A stretch of DNA of 64,000 bases from Chloroflexi bacterium AL-N1 (GTDB taxonomy: Bacteria; Chloroflexota; Chloroflexia; Chloroflexales; Roseiflexaceae), in contig WYDT01000010.1 of the NCBI GenBank assembly GCA_013122435.1, positions 186,001 to 250,000 of the forward strand. The letters are read 5' to 3'. Under the pieces are notes generated by a model, which was given only the letters and a program-made list of their open reading frames with translations, did no database searches and was not told the origin of the DNA. Below are positions 33,765 to 44,323 of this stretch, piece by piece. Both the position numbers and the translations under genes were made by a program. Each line of letters opens with the position of its first letter. Position 1 is the first letter of the stretch.

Positions 33765-34670
33765 TTAGTAGTGTCCATGACACCCTGGATCGATGTCGAG
33801 CGTACGAACCATACCGTGGAAGTAGCGATCTGTGCGCGGGTCCTGCCCGATCACAATCGTATCAGCCTCAGTTTTCATCTGAAAATCTCCAGGATGTCCC
33901 AGATCGCCTGCCGCAGGATTCACAATAGGTTTTGATTGGGAGTCTTCAACCCAGTGACCAAGGTGTTCTTCAGGCAATATGTGGAGTAGGAAGTCAGCGC
34001 CAATACCCTTAAAGAGCGATTTCATGAAAATAGGCCATCTCATCTGCTTGTTGATCGCCAGAAAGTACTCACCACCATTCCCTATCCACACACGATTGCC
34101 ATCAGGGTCGCCCTGCCAGTCTGTGGAGCTGAGATCGGTCCCACCCAAACGTAAATGTGTTTGTGCGTAAAGATCGTTGTTGATTGGCAGCGCCAGGCTT
34201 ATCGCATCTTTTTCTTTGTAAAACAATGGATTGTCGTAGTTGTTGCCGAGTTCCAGACGCACATCAGCAGAAACCCAGAATGGTGCGCCACCAATACGAC
34301 ATTCACATTTGTTAAACTGTGCCTGAATCAGATGTGGAGCCATTTGTGAGACGTCGCTTTTAAAATCAGGTGTATTACACACAATGCGTGTATTGCCATC
34401 AAAGATGGCATAATCACCATCAAAGTCGAGATATGGTATCTTGCATTTGTTCGTAATATCATATTCAAGACGATCGAGTACCGTTGCGTCGTGACCGACG
34501 AACGAGGTCCACATAATGCGCGGCTGTTGTTGCGAGAAATCCGCGCGTAGGTGCCACGAGGCCCAGGTGGCCTGGCTGGATGCCTGTGTTGAGTTGGTTA
34601 GTATGCCCGATGACAGTAGCACAAAGGCAAGGGTCAGCCATAAAACAAGTGTCCGACGCAAGTTTTTCAT
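33765..34670 (-). CDS. Secreted protein, duplicated-module copy 1
   Basis: A 301-residue exported protein with signal MKNLRRTLVLWLTLAFVLLSSG and a mature start near STQASSQATWASWHL. Conserved with its paralogue at 53092: WTSFVG, DGDYAIFDGNTRIVCNTPDF, SQMAPHLIQAQ, CECRIGG, VWIGNGGEYF, LPEEHLGHW, GDLGHPGDF and DTIVIGQDPRTDRYFHGMVRTLDIDPGC. The Cys pattern suggests disulfides. Family not recognised. It is transcribed from a TGGGA-box promoter, away from the STAND ATPase remnant. Confidence 0.75.
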   Translation of the reverse strand: MKNLRRTLVLWLTLAFVLLSSGILTNSTQASSQATWASWHLRADFSQQQPRIMWTSFVGHDATVLDRLEYDITNKCKIPYLDFDGDYAIFDGNTRIVCNTPDFKSDVSQMAPHLIQAQFNKCECRIGGAPFWVSADVRLELGNNYDNPLFYKEKDAISLALPINNDLYAQTHLRLGGTDLSSTDWQGDPDGNRVWIGNGGEYFLAINKQMRWPIFMKSLFKGIGADFLLHILPEEHLGHWVEDSQSKPIVNPAAGDLGHPGDFQMKTEADTIVIGQDPRTDRYFHGMVRTLDIDPGCHGHY

Positions 34671-34749
34671 TAAAACATTCTCCTGTGGTGTAAACGTACG
34701 AGTGGATAGATGTACGTGTCAAATGATTTGTCTGAACGGTGTACAATTG

Positions 34750-34801
34750 AGTTTAGCATAACTCGTCTAGGAAAGTTCCCAGGATTACACATTTTGTTCC
34801 A
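34750..34801 (-). promoter_or_regulatory. TGGGA-box promoter A, for the secreted protein gene
   Basis: On the minus strand: TGGAAC starting at 34801, TGGGAA starting at 34781 (20 bp apart), and an extended -10 TGC-TAAACT starting at 34758 (23 bp further). The predicted start site lies ~70 bases before the gene at 34670. Three other promoters in the window share this layout. The first box has one mismatch (TGGAA). Confidence 0.65.
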
Positions 34802-34861
34802 AATACGCTCTTGAAGTCGTTGAGTTTCATGTGGAATTACCAATGGTAAGTGAGGTATAGT

Positions 34862-37574
34862 GTGTCTGGGGCAGACCAATCAACAAGTATTACATTGAAT
34901 GCATTTGAAAAGCGGCTCAAGCAGGCGCTCAGGTTATACGATAAACCAGAACGGTTGGGAGCCGATTCGCCGCTCGCCAATACCTACTTTCTTAGTCATA
35001 CGTTTCGTGATGTACCCCGCCCTATTACACTGCAGGCGCTTGGCAAAGCGTTACGCGATGAGATCTATGCGGCAGCGTCGCAACTCTGGGGTGGGCCACT
35101 GCCACGTGATCGGAGTGAGATGCAAACGAAGCTGAGTGAGGTGCGGCAGGAACCGGAAAGTCCGCGGCGTATGTGGTGTTGGAATTACGTTGTTTCAAGC
35201 GCTATTTTAACTCCATCGTACGTCCGATATCTGGGAGCAGAGCCATCTGTTGCCTGGCTCAAAGTCACAACATTATCGTGAGTTTGATCTGGCTATCAAA
35301 TATCTTGCAACGGTGCTGCTTGAACGCGTACGACCAACGATTTATCTTGAGCAACCTATGACGTCTAAGGTGCTGATCGGCTATGATGCAGAGTTTGTGT
35401 GGGTTGAGACAGCATTGTCCTGTGGTGAGACGGTAGGGCTGGTGGGGTAGGCAAAACGAGTTTCGGTGCAACGCTCGTCCCACGGTTTGACACGATACCA
35501 GTGTTTTGGTATACCCTGCGGCCCGATCTGAATGACAATATCAATAGTCTGTTAGTTGCCCTGGGCTCTTTTCTACGGAATCTGGGTGCCATCCACTTAT
35601 GGCAATATCTCATTGCCGTGGAAGGCAAAGTCCGCGATCTCAATATTGCCATGGGGCTTCTCCAACAGGATCTCACGTCGCTCACTACCCGACCACTGCT
35701 TTGTTTTGATGAATTAGAATACCTGCATGCCGCTGAGTTAGAGCCTTTGCCACCACAGCGGGCACAGATGCGTGAATTGCTGGAGAGCATCCATGATGTG
35801 GCTCCCATGCTGCTTATTGGTCAGCGAAGTGCAGCATTTTATCGAACTTGCAGGTCTGAGTGCAGTGCACATTCAGCAACTCTGGCATACTGCGGGTTAT
35901 CAACTTACTGCGGACGATGCTGACCGTTTGTACACCTTTACGGCTGGGAATTCACGCTTGCTCACACTGTGTCTGGCACTCTGTGCTGATGGTGAGACCA
36001 TATCGCATATTCTGGACACACTCGCCACCGCGCCGGGGTTGCTACCTATTTTTGATCGACTCTGGCGGCGGCTTAAAACGGAAGAGCGGCGTTTGATGCA
36101 ACGTCTGGCAATCTTTCGCAGCGCTACTCCCCAGAGCGTTTGGGAAAGTTCCACACTTGATGCACTCACAACACTGCGTGTCGTTGAACATGATATGGCG
36201 GGTGGGGTAATGTTGCTCCCAATACTGCGTCAGGCGGTCTATCAGGACATGTCGGTGGAACTACGACAAAAGCTGCACCATGAGGCGGTATCGATTCGTC
36301 TTGATGGAGGTGAATACACGGCAGCGGCCTATCATCTCTGGCAGGGTGGTCAGCCCAAACAGGCGGTTCAAATCTGGTTTCCACAACGTACGTTGGAAAT
36401 TACAAGGGGACACGCGAATGCAGCGCTGGCCTTGTTTGAAGGCATTTCGCGCCATGATTTGGGCCAACAAGAGCGCAAAGCGCTCGATCTCATGCGGGCT
36501 GAACTGCGACAATTGGTTGGACAACTACGTCAGGGCTTGAATGAATTAGAGACATTGGATTGGCAGGACGAGAGTGAGACCAGCACCCGTCTGTTAATGC
36601 TTCGTGGTGAGTTTCAGGCAGCGCTCGGCTATCCTGATGCGGCGATCAAGAGCTACACTGAGGGTGTACAGGTTATTGCACGGCTCCAGAATCAGTTGGT
36701 GCGCTCTTGCAACCGTCAGGGAATGCTGCATCTCCATCAACGTCAAATCGTACAGAGTTGGCAAGGTGTCTATCGTGCTGAGTACGATACCCACATGCTG
36801 CGTGGTCATCTCCTTGAAAAAGAGGGCCAGTACGAAGCGGCGCAACAAGCTTTTAAACAAGCTCGAACGCTGGCCGAAAAACTAGAAGATGATACCCATG
36901 TAGCTGAAGTTGAACACAATCTGGCGGCACTGGCGGGCCGTCAACAACAACTTGACTCAGCGATTACACATGCCGAACGAGCGATGGTGATTTATGAACG
37001 TATAGGGGATCGGGTCAATCTTGAAAAAGTTCGGAGTAATCTGTCGTTTAGCTATGTTCAGGCCGATCAGTTTCGTGCTGCGATTGACGTTGGTGCGGAA
37101 GCGTACACGTTTTTTCGCTTGATACGCGAACCGTATCCAGCTTCGGTAACTGCCGCCAATATTGCCGAAGCAGCCTATGGTCTTAATGACTTCACTAAAA
37201 CTGAACACTACGCAAATGAAGTGCTCAGTTTGAACGAACCTCAAACCTACCCCTATGCTCATTTTACCCTGGGGCAGGTCAAACAGGCGCGTCGTTCATG
37301 GCGCGAAGCCTACACCCATTTCGACGAATCACGCCGGGTTGCCCAACAAAATGAGGATGTATATCTCACCGCGTATACGCTTCGTTCACTCGGTGTTCTG
37401 TCGGCTCATATGGATAACCTGTCCGATGCTCAGGTGCAACTTGATGAGGCCCTCAAGCTCTTTCAGCAGATGGGTATCGATAGTGAGATCCACGAAACGG
37501 AGCAGATCATTGCGAATATCGCTCAGCACCAGATCCCCGATATGTCGCAGGATGGTCGATTGAACGCTGGTTGA
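34862..37574 (+). pseudogene. STAND ATPase/TPR regulator, degenerate copy 1
   Basis: Begins at a GTG (34862) behind AAGTGAGG and follows the intact copy at 54189-56906 through several frames. Lesions: near 35168 (after QEPESPR), near 35205 (HLHHTSD region), a ~10-base deletion at ~35445 that removes the first glycines of Walker A and gives a TAG before GKTS, and a deletion near 35830 (after LLIGQR). From 35850 to the end the TPR part is open and well preserved (IQQLWHTAGYQLTADDADRL to ETEQIIANIAQ), about 80 percent identical to copy 2. ATP binding is lost. Confidence 0.9.
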
Positions 37575-37611
37575 AGGCCACTTATTCCTTCCACGTGATT
37601 ACTAGAACGGT

Positions 37612-37628
37612 TGCGGCTACAAGCCGCA
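37612..37628. repeat. REP-like hairpin
   Basis: TGCGGCT-ACA-AGCCGCA is a perfect 7-bp hairpin followed by gctac, similar in style to the REP-like elements near 8.8 and 10.1 kb. It sits in a ~170-base insertion after the STAND remnant that copy 2 lacks. Confidence 0.55.
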
Positions 37629-37749
37629 GCTACATAGTGTTTCCCTGTCGTTCAATCACACAACGCTACCAATTCTGGCGGTATCTTTTGGTTATTTGGG
37701 AACAATAATGTTTCTGTGAGAACGTTGTATCTCCTCCAATGGTCGATTT

Positions 37750-37802
37750 TGGGACCTTTTTTCTATTCCTGGGAATTTTAACCACTTCCACCATGCTAGT
37801 CT
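37750..37802 (+). promoter_or_regulatory. TGGGA-box promoter C, for the membrane protein gene
   Basis: TGGGACC at 37750 and TGGGAAT at 37770 are 20 bp apart; the extended -10 TGC-TAGTCT starts at 37794, 24 bp after the second box. The start codon of the next gene is at 37830. The stretch is homologous to promoter D at 56938-56989. Confidence 0.65.
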
Positions 37803-37829
37803 GAATACATCAAATAACGGACAGGCGCA

Positions 37830-38887
37830 ATGTTCGGAAGAGTGTTGCGTTCACACATCATCACGACTATTCAGTTTCCAGTATACGAAAGGGTATATCA
37901 ATCAATCTTCAAGAACTCCATCTCGGCCAGGCTGCTCGCATCATTATGCGTACCACGCCTATTTTGCTCGTTCGTCTTGGTGCATATCTCGCATTCTGGT
38001 TTGTCGCACTGGTTTATTTTCTGATCGTTGGAGGCATTGCCTACCTTGTTGCACAGGCCATCCCATTGATTGGCTTGATCCTCTTTATCGTTGCTTTCGC
38101 TGGCGTCGTGCCACTCTATAGACTGGCCTACCACTATGTCTTTTATTTGCTCAAAGCGGCTCATCTTGCAGTGATTAGTGAGTTGTTGGTCGAAGGCAAA
38201 CTCCCGGATGGTGTAAACCAACTTTCCTGGGGCAAGGATCAGGTGCAGCAGCGTTTTGGGGAAGTAAATGCCATGCTCGTGGTGGATGAGATCGTCTATG
38301 CGGTCGTGCGCCGTTTCACACGAACCGTGTATCGGATGGCCTCATGGCTGCCTGGCGACTCGCTCCGACAGATCGTGGCGATTGCGAATCGGGTGGTGCG
38401 TCTGGCCACAATTTATGTCGATGAGGCGATCATGGCGCGGGCATTCTGGACCCGTGGTTCGGTCTGGAGTGTGGCCCAGGACGGCGTAGTGCTCTATGCG
38501 ATGTGTTGGAAGCCAATGCTCAAGAACGCCATTATGCTCATGCTGTTGAGCTACGTGCCTTTTGTAGCCGCCGTTGTTCTTCTTGCAGCCCCCATCGGCT
38601 TTCTCATTGCGCTCATTTCTCCTACGCTCGCAGGCTGGAGTGTGCTCCTCATTCTTTTACTAGCCTTCCTAGTCAAAGTTGCAATTGGCGACAGCTTTGC
38701 AATGGCTGCCATTATCACCACGTATCAGCGCGAGATCGAAGGCATGGAGCCCGATCCGGCAATGATGGCGCGGCTAGAGCAGGTGAGCGACAAGTTCAAG
38801 GTGCTGCGTGAGCGTGCTGCGGCTGAGGTGCGTACGATGACAAGCTCCAGCCCGACCAAGGCTACATCCCCTGCATTGGAAAGCTAA
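37830..38887 (+). pseudogene. Multi-spanning membrane protein, 5' frameshift
   Basis: From ATG 37830 (AGG upstream) the frame reads MFGRVLRSHIITTIQFPVYE, RVYQSIFKN; near 37915 it must shift one base to continue as ELHLGQAARIIMRTTPILLV and then stays open to 38887. The body has membrane segments near AYLAFWFVALVYFLIVGGIAYLV, LIGLILFIVAFAGVVPLY, MLMLLSYVPFVAAVVLLAA and LAGWSVLLILLLAFLV, with a long charged region between. The ATG at 37946 could give a 313-residue protein lacking only ~39 residues, so it may still work. Similar proteins are uncharacterised. Confidence 0.6.
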
Positions 38888-39174
38888 ACCTACATCAGGT
38901 TGCATTGTCCGACTAGATGAGTTCGTTCTGTAAGGGTGTATCGTTGAGGTTCTGCTTTGTTGTGCAGAGGGCTCTCAGCGAGTATATCTGCCTTTGTTGG
39001 TGAGGTAGCTTCGATAACAACTAATCCTGATTCTCAACGGTTTACTGTCGTGTCATCAGATATCGGCTGCTCACAATCAGCCCTTCAATAGTGCTAGTAG
39101 AAGGTCAATTGGCTGTAGTACACTGATGATTACATAGTAACCTCTTGACCCGTTTCGCTAGAAAGGAACCCAAT

Positions 39175-39967
39175 ATGCACACCTCGTTCGTGAAGACTAT
39201 TGCTGCTACGATAGCAGCCCTCGGTATGATTGTCTTTGTTATTACCAGTGTTCGTGCATCGCCCGAACAGAACCCGCCCACAGCGGTCGCTGCTGCACCT
39301 ATCGCTGTCCCGGTGATCAATTATCAGGGCCGTTTGATCGACCCGACGACGAATGCGCCGATATCAAATGGGAGCTATGCCATGGTCTTTGCACTGTACA
39401 CAACAGAGACGAGCGGCACTGCGGTGTGGACCGAACGCAAAGATGTGAATGTTGGCAATGGTTTGTTCAGCACACTTTGGCGATACGATGCCGCTTAACG
39501 CTGCCGATTTCAACGGTCAGGGATTGTGGCTTGGTATACAGGTCGGTAGCGATCCTGAGATGACCCCGCGCCAACGCATTGGGTATGCGGCGTATGCGAT
39601 GCATGCGCTGGATGCCGATACACTCGATGGTCAGACGAGTAGCGATTTTGCAGCGACTGACCACTCACACGATGAGTTTAATCTCTTGCCCATTGCCATG
39701 GGATTTATTCTTGACTTGTCAGGGAACCCTGCTCCTGTTATCGAAACAGGTACAGGCAATTTTACGGTTGAGTATAACGCAGCCCAAGGACGGTACGAAA
39801 TCGGTATCACCGATGAGTCGTACTTCTTTCGCCGATACGTAACGCTCATCACCGCCACTGACGATAACGTAACCGTGAGAGAGGGAAGTGCTGGCGGCAA
39901 GCTTCTTGTGCAGATACATAACAGTTCTGGCAGCCCTGTGTGCGACAGTGTCCAGTTTGTTGTGTAA
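39175..39967 (+). pseudogene. Secreted protein, frameshifted
   Basis: ATG 39175 (AAGGA upstream) starts a signal peptide MHTSFVKTIAATIAALGMIV, then INYQGRLIDPTTNAPISNGSY, a motif common at the start of secreted Chloroflexota surface proteins. After VGNGLFST a 2-base loss near 39477 leads to a stop at 39498; the other frame continues GDTMPLNAADFNGQGLWLGI, then DADTLDGQTSSDFAATDHSH and ends at 39967. Repair gives ~263 residues. Confidence 0.8.
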
Positions 39968-39987
39968 AACCGTAAGGAGGCCTGATT

Positions 39988-40324
39988 ATGACTTTACTAC
40001 GCAAGGTTGTTGTCGTGTGCCTTCTGACGGTGAGCTTGGTAGATCTTCTGGGTGTTTGCCTTTGCTCAAACCACCCTCAATATCGATGGACGTTGGTCTA
40101 CATTCACCAGTGGTGGGCAGCGGCAATCAGCCAGCTTTGCCTTACAGGATTCATTTGGTTATACGGCAGGCACCGTTTCGACCAACATGGACACAACCCT
40201 TGAGGGTGGTTTTGTGGTCGGCATTGTCGCATCAGATGATCCAACGATACCAACTCCATCGCCAACAGCCACCACACCAGGTGGTCCAGATACATCTGTC
40301 TATTTACCGCTGATAGTTCGTTAA
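39988..40324 (+). pseudogene. Short secreted protein with YLPLIVR tail, frameshifted
   Basis: AAGGAGG precedes ATG 39988. The signal MTLLRKVVVVCLLTVSLV shifts frame near 40050 to FAFAQTTLNIDGRWSTFTSG, then a Pro/Thr linker (PTIPTPSPTATTPGGPD) and the C-terminus SVYLPLIVR. The same C-terminal ending occurs in the next gene. It follows the previous gene by 20 bases, so the three secreted genes were likely one operon. Confidence 0.75.
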
Positions 40325-40393
40325 CATCCCATTGTTTGTTTGGACAGTTGGGGCGTTCAAGTTCTACGTTTTAGTTGTAAGAAAGAGGTTACT

Positions 40394-43207
40394 ATGTTTC
40401 GTGTCCATCACAGACATCGTTCGTTTCCTATCGTGGTCGGATTTGTCCTATTGTCGTTGTTGTTCACCATGCTTCCTGGTGCAGAACATTCGCTTACTTC
40501 AGTAGCATATGCACAAAGTTGTAATGCCGGTTTAAGCGGCTTTCTTGAACAGGATACAAATCTATCAAATGATGTGTATATTACTGGTAATGTTACTGTA
40601 CGAGGAAATGCCACACTCACGATTGAACCAGGTACACGGGTCATCATGTGTGGCGCATACACACTGGCGATTGGTGCGCTCTTCAATCCTGGACGACTGG
40701 TAGCTATCGGGACTCCCGATCAGCCGATCCGGATTGAGGCCACGAACCCAAATACCAAGTGGAACAGTTTGTTCTTTGCCTGGGGTGAGACCGAAGCATC
40801 GATTTTGCGTCATGTTATCCTGACCGATGGCGGTGGCAACGATCCAAATGATGCCAATGCTGCCGCCATATCTATCTCCAATGTGCGTGCCATTGATGGC
40901 CCGATTTTTGAGCACGTGACAGTTGAGGACAGGGGTGGTATCACCTTTGATCCCTTTTCTGTTGTTGATAGTGTCCTGCGCCATGTGAAACTCCAGAACG
41001 GTGGTGGGAATGTTGATGATCGGAGTGCGGTTATTGCCAAATCAGGTAGTGGCCAACTCACCCTCGATCATGTCAAAATCTCGGGGAGTGCGAACGGGGG
41101 CTCAACAGCGGAGACGGGAGTGTACGTATCAGCAACAGTCTTATTCAGAATAACCATATTGGTATTGAATTACGCTCTACGCAAGGCATTGTTAATAATA
41201 GCCGTATCCAGAATAATGCGGAAGGCGGGTTGATTAACTACTCGAATCGTGAGCCACGCTATTGTACTAACGCAGTAGGGAACTATTGGGGTGCGGCAAA
41301 TGGTCCGGCTGATACCGAGAACCAGAATGGCTGTGATCGTGCAGCGACGAACAGTGGTAGTGGCAACGCCGTCAGCGATAATGTCCTCTATCGTCCATGG
41401 CGCACCACACCTGATGGTAGTGGTCTTGAGAATGCTAGCTCGATTGGTACCCGATGAGTTCTGGGTCGTTGCTGATGATGTTGATCGTACGGAGCTTATT
41501 GTGACTGTTCGTGATGCACAGGGCAATCCACTCTCAGGAAAACAGGTTGAATTGGAAACCACGCTGGGGACGCTGGTGCAGCCCAGTCGACCGACCAGCG
41601 CCAACGGTGTTACACGCGCTTCGATCAGTTCTGACCAGACGGGTGATGCTATCATCACAGGCCGCAACGTGACCGACAACCAACCGCTGGCAACCATGTC
41701 TTCGGTTTTCTTCTGGCAGGGTGGTGGAGATACGGGTGGTCTGGTGGCGACCTCCAGTGCACCATATGTGACTCCAGAGTTGCGAGTGGATTCACCACCA
41801 TATCAACAGGGTGTGCCACTTGTGTTCAATTTCCCCATGCGGAATACCAATCCGCAACCAGTAGATGTAACTGTCTCCTATGTTGCGACCAGATTGAACA
41901 TTGGTAGTCGCTTTACTCCTGTGGCTACTGTATCAAAGACACTCCAACTGGGTGAGTCATGGGATGCAGCAGCAAACTGGACACCATCACTCACAGGTCA
42001 TCAGTGTGTGCAGGTGCAGGTCGAATATCAGTTTGCGGGGCTAAGTCTTAACCAGTCCGGTGGAAACTTTTCCCGTCAGCGTAATCTGGACTTCCCACCG
42101 CCTGACGACCCTTGTAAGAAACCAGATGCCACAAAGCTTATCCCACGGAGTGGCGGTCTCAAGGGTGTCAATAAACATACGAAGAATCTGAACAAACAGG
42201 CAAACCTGGTCGACCGATGTATTTTCAGTATTGGTTTCTTGTTAACAAACAGCCTGACACCTGCCCAGTCCCGTGATTATCAGACGGTCGCAACCCGTCC
42301 CGACTTCATGCCACGGATGTTACCAATAGGTGGTGATGTAACTCAGGCGCAGGCCGATGCTGCCGACGCGCTTGATGCGACGGCTACGGATATTGCCGAA
42401 CTCAGAACCGTGTTGAGCCTTACATCGCAACGCATTCAGTGCGCTGGTCAGTCGAACGACACCGCAGCTGTGCAATGCCAACTCGTCGCCTATCGTGACT
42501 TCAAGCAGCCGTATCGTGAGGCTCAATCGCAGATGGTCGGACAGCTTGATACCTTGTTGCAAGTGACCGAGGGTGCTGGTGTTCCCAACACCATCTTTAC
42601 TATCGATGATTACGAAGCCCATCTGGCGGAGTTACGTGCCAATGGCTACGATGCCGACACTATCGCTTTCCTCAAAGGCTAAGATCTGAGTGATGCAGAA
42701 GTTGAAACTGTCCGTCAACAGGAGATTGAAGCACTTGAAGAGGGTTCTTTTGCGAACACCAGCTTCTACGAAATACTGCGTGCATTGCGTGAAGAGGCGC
42801 GTGAAGAGGCCTGGTCTCCAGTAGTGAGTACGACTGTCGGTGGCGTATCACTGGCACAGGCTCAGTTGAGCATCGCTGCTGAACCCGTGACCATGGGGTT
42901 CGAGGTTGGCAACCCCACCGAGAGTCGCGCAACCGTGGATCTACAGGTACGCCCGGTTAGTCTGCCGCTGGGCTGGAGCTATGAACTTGATACCACGAGT
43001 GTCGAGTTAGACCCCGGTGAGACAACCAACGCAACCATTACGCTCATTCCCGACGGCACGATTACTGAGGGTGTTGAGCCACAGGTCGCTGTTGAAGGGT
43101 ATATTGGCTCAGAATTCGTTGGCGGCATTCTGTTCCAGGGTGGTATTCCCAGCACCTTGGCCTCTGGTGGTGACGGGACGATCTACTTGCCACTGATTGT
43201 GCGTTAG
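40394..43207 (+). pseudogene. Large secreted beta-helix/Ig-like protein, three lesions
   Basis: ATG 40394 starts a signal (FRVHHRHRSFPIVVGFVLLS to SVAYAQS), then a right-handed beta-helix region (NVTVRGNATLTIEPGTRVIM, HVTVEDRGGITFDPFSVVDS). A frameshift near 41130 leads to SLIQNNHIGIELRSTQGIVN in the next frame, a second near 41450 leads to an invasin/Big_1-like Ig domain (IVTVRDAQGNPLSGKQVELE), and an in-frame TAA at 42680-42682 splits FLKG from DLSDAEVETV. It ends DGTIYLPLIVR. Restored length is ~937 residues. It is probably a dead surface adhesin or repeat protein. Confidence 0.8.
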
Positions 43208-43512
43208 GTCCTCTGAGGGATGTGGCTTCGCTGCATCCCGCTTTCTTTTTAGTAAGTTGCTTTCATTGGTACCGCATCTGCTTTGCTCCTCTGAGAGGAC
43301 TACAATTTTCCTTTGTTTTGAACATCGTAAAGTACCATACCATACAACGTGTAGTATTTACTTCTTGGTATTCACCTAATGAAGCTTATAAATATAACTA
43401 TAAGTTTCTATATTCGTAAAATTAAGGGTGTTGTAATTTCATATAGTGTGGAGTAAAATATTAATACAATATAGAAAGCAAGATATTTTAATTAATAAAA
43501 ATTGAGATACAC
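43208..43512. other. A/T-rich intergenic stretch
   Basis: No gene is seen. The last ~130 bases are very A/T-rich (aattaataaaaattgag before the enoyl-CoA hydratase start) and probably hold its promoter. The change in base use coincides with the start of a more A/T-rich gene group. Confidence 0.4.
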
Positions 43513-44322
43513 ATGGCACAGACAAACTACCAAGATATCCAGGTTACACAAGAAGGTTTTACAGCAACGATTCACCTGAATCGCCCTGGGGTGCTTAATG
43601 CTTTTCGTAAAACGACCTTTGATGAGTTTCAAATGGCTCTTGATGAACTCAGATCATCTGATTGTCGGACTATTATTCTGACAGGGGTGGGGCGAGCTTT
43701 TTGTGCCGGGCAAGATTTAGCGGAATTATTAGACCGTAAAAGTGGCAATCTCGATTCTCGTTTAGAAATTGATGCACTTGGTGAGTTAGAGGTTTTTCAA
43801 CAACTGACGCGTAGTTTGGTATCTCTGCCACAGATTGTGATTGCGGCATTGAATGGGCCGGCGGTGGGTGTCGGGGCAGAGATTGCCCTTGCAGCGGATA
43901 TTCGTGTCGCTTCGGAGGATGCCTATATTGCCTTTATGGAGGCTAAACGAGGTCTCTTTCAAACGAACGGTGTTATTTATCTTTTGCCTCGTATCATTGG
44001 TTATGGTCGTGCAGTTGAACTTCTTTTAACAGGACGTAAAGCCTATGCTCGGGAGTTGTATGAGATGGGATTTGTCACTCAGATTACATCCTCAAATCAA
44101 CTTATCCCACAAGTACATGATATAGCAACAACCCTCAATACAAATGCCCCTCTATCTCTCCAGCTTATTAAAGAAAATCTGCGTAAGTCGCTAGAACTCA
44201 CCTTTGAAGAAGTGCTTCATCTAGAGGTCGAGGGTATGTTGCGTTGTCTCAAAAGTGAGGACTTGTGGGAAGGGGTTCGTGCTTTTACAGAGAAGCGATT
44301 ACCTGTCTATGAAGGAAAGTGA
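43513..44322 (+). CDS. Enoyl-CoA hydratase/isomerase family protein
   Basis: A 269-residue crotonase-fold enzyme. The oxyanion-hole segments are GRAFCAGQDLAELL and LNGPAVGVGAEIALAADIRVAS; the position of the second catalytic Glu in hydratases holds AKRGLF in FMEAKRGLFQTNG, with E in this segment. It should act on an acyl-CoA thioester. Its stop overlaps the ribosome site of the acyl-CoA ligase gene, with one base between stop and start, so the two form an operon and may act on the same acid. Confidence 0.9.
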   Translation: MAQTNYQDIQVTQEGFTATIHLNRPGVLNAFRKTTFDEFQMALDELRSSDCRTIILTGVGRAFCAGQDLAELLDRKSGNLDSRLEIDALGELEVFQQLTRSLVSLPQIVIAALNGPAVGVGAEIALAADIRVASEDAYIAFMEAKRGLFQTNGVIYLLPRIIGYGRAVELLLTGRKAYARELYEMGFVTQITSSNQLIPQVHDIATTLNTNAPLSLQLIKENLRKSLELTFEEVLHLEVEGMLRCLKSEDLWEGVRAFTEKRLPVYEGK

Positions 44323-44323
44323 G

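Noticed and set aside
37697..37703. A further TGGGAAC box upstream of promoter C
   Set aside because: It is 53 bp upstream of the first box, not at a 20-bp step, and lies in the segment absent from copy 2.
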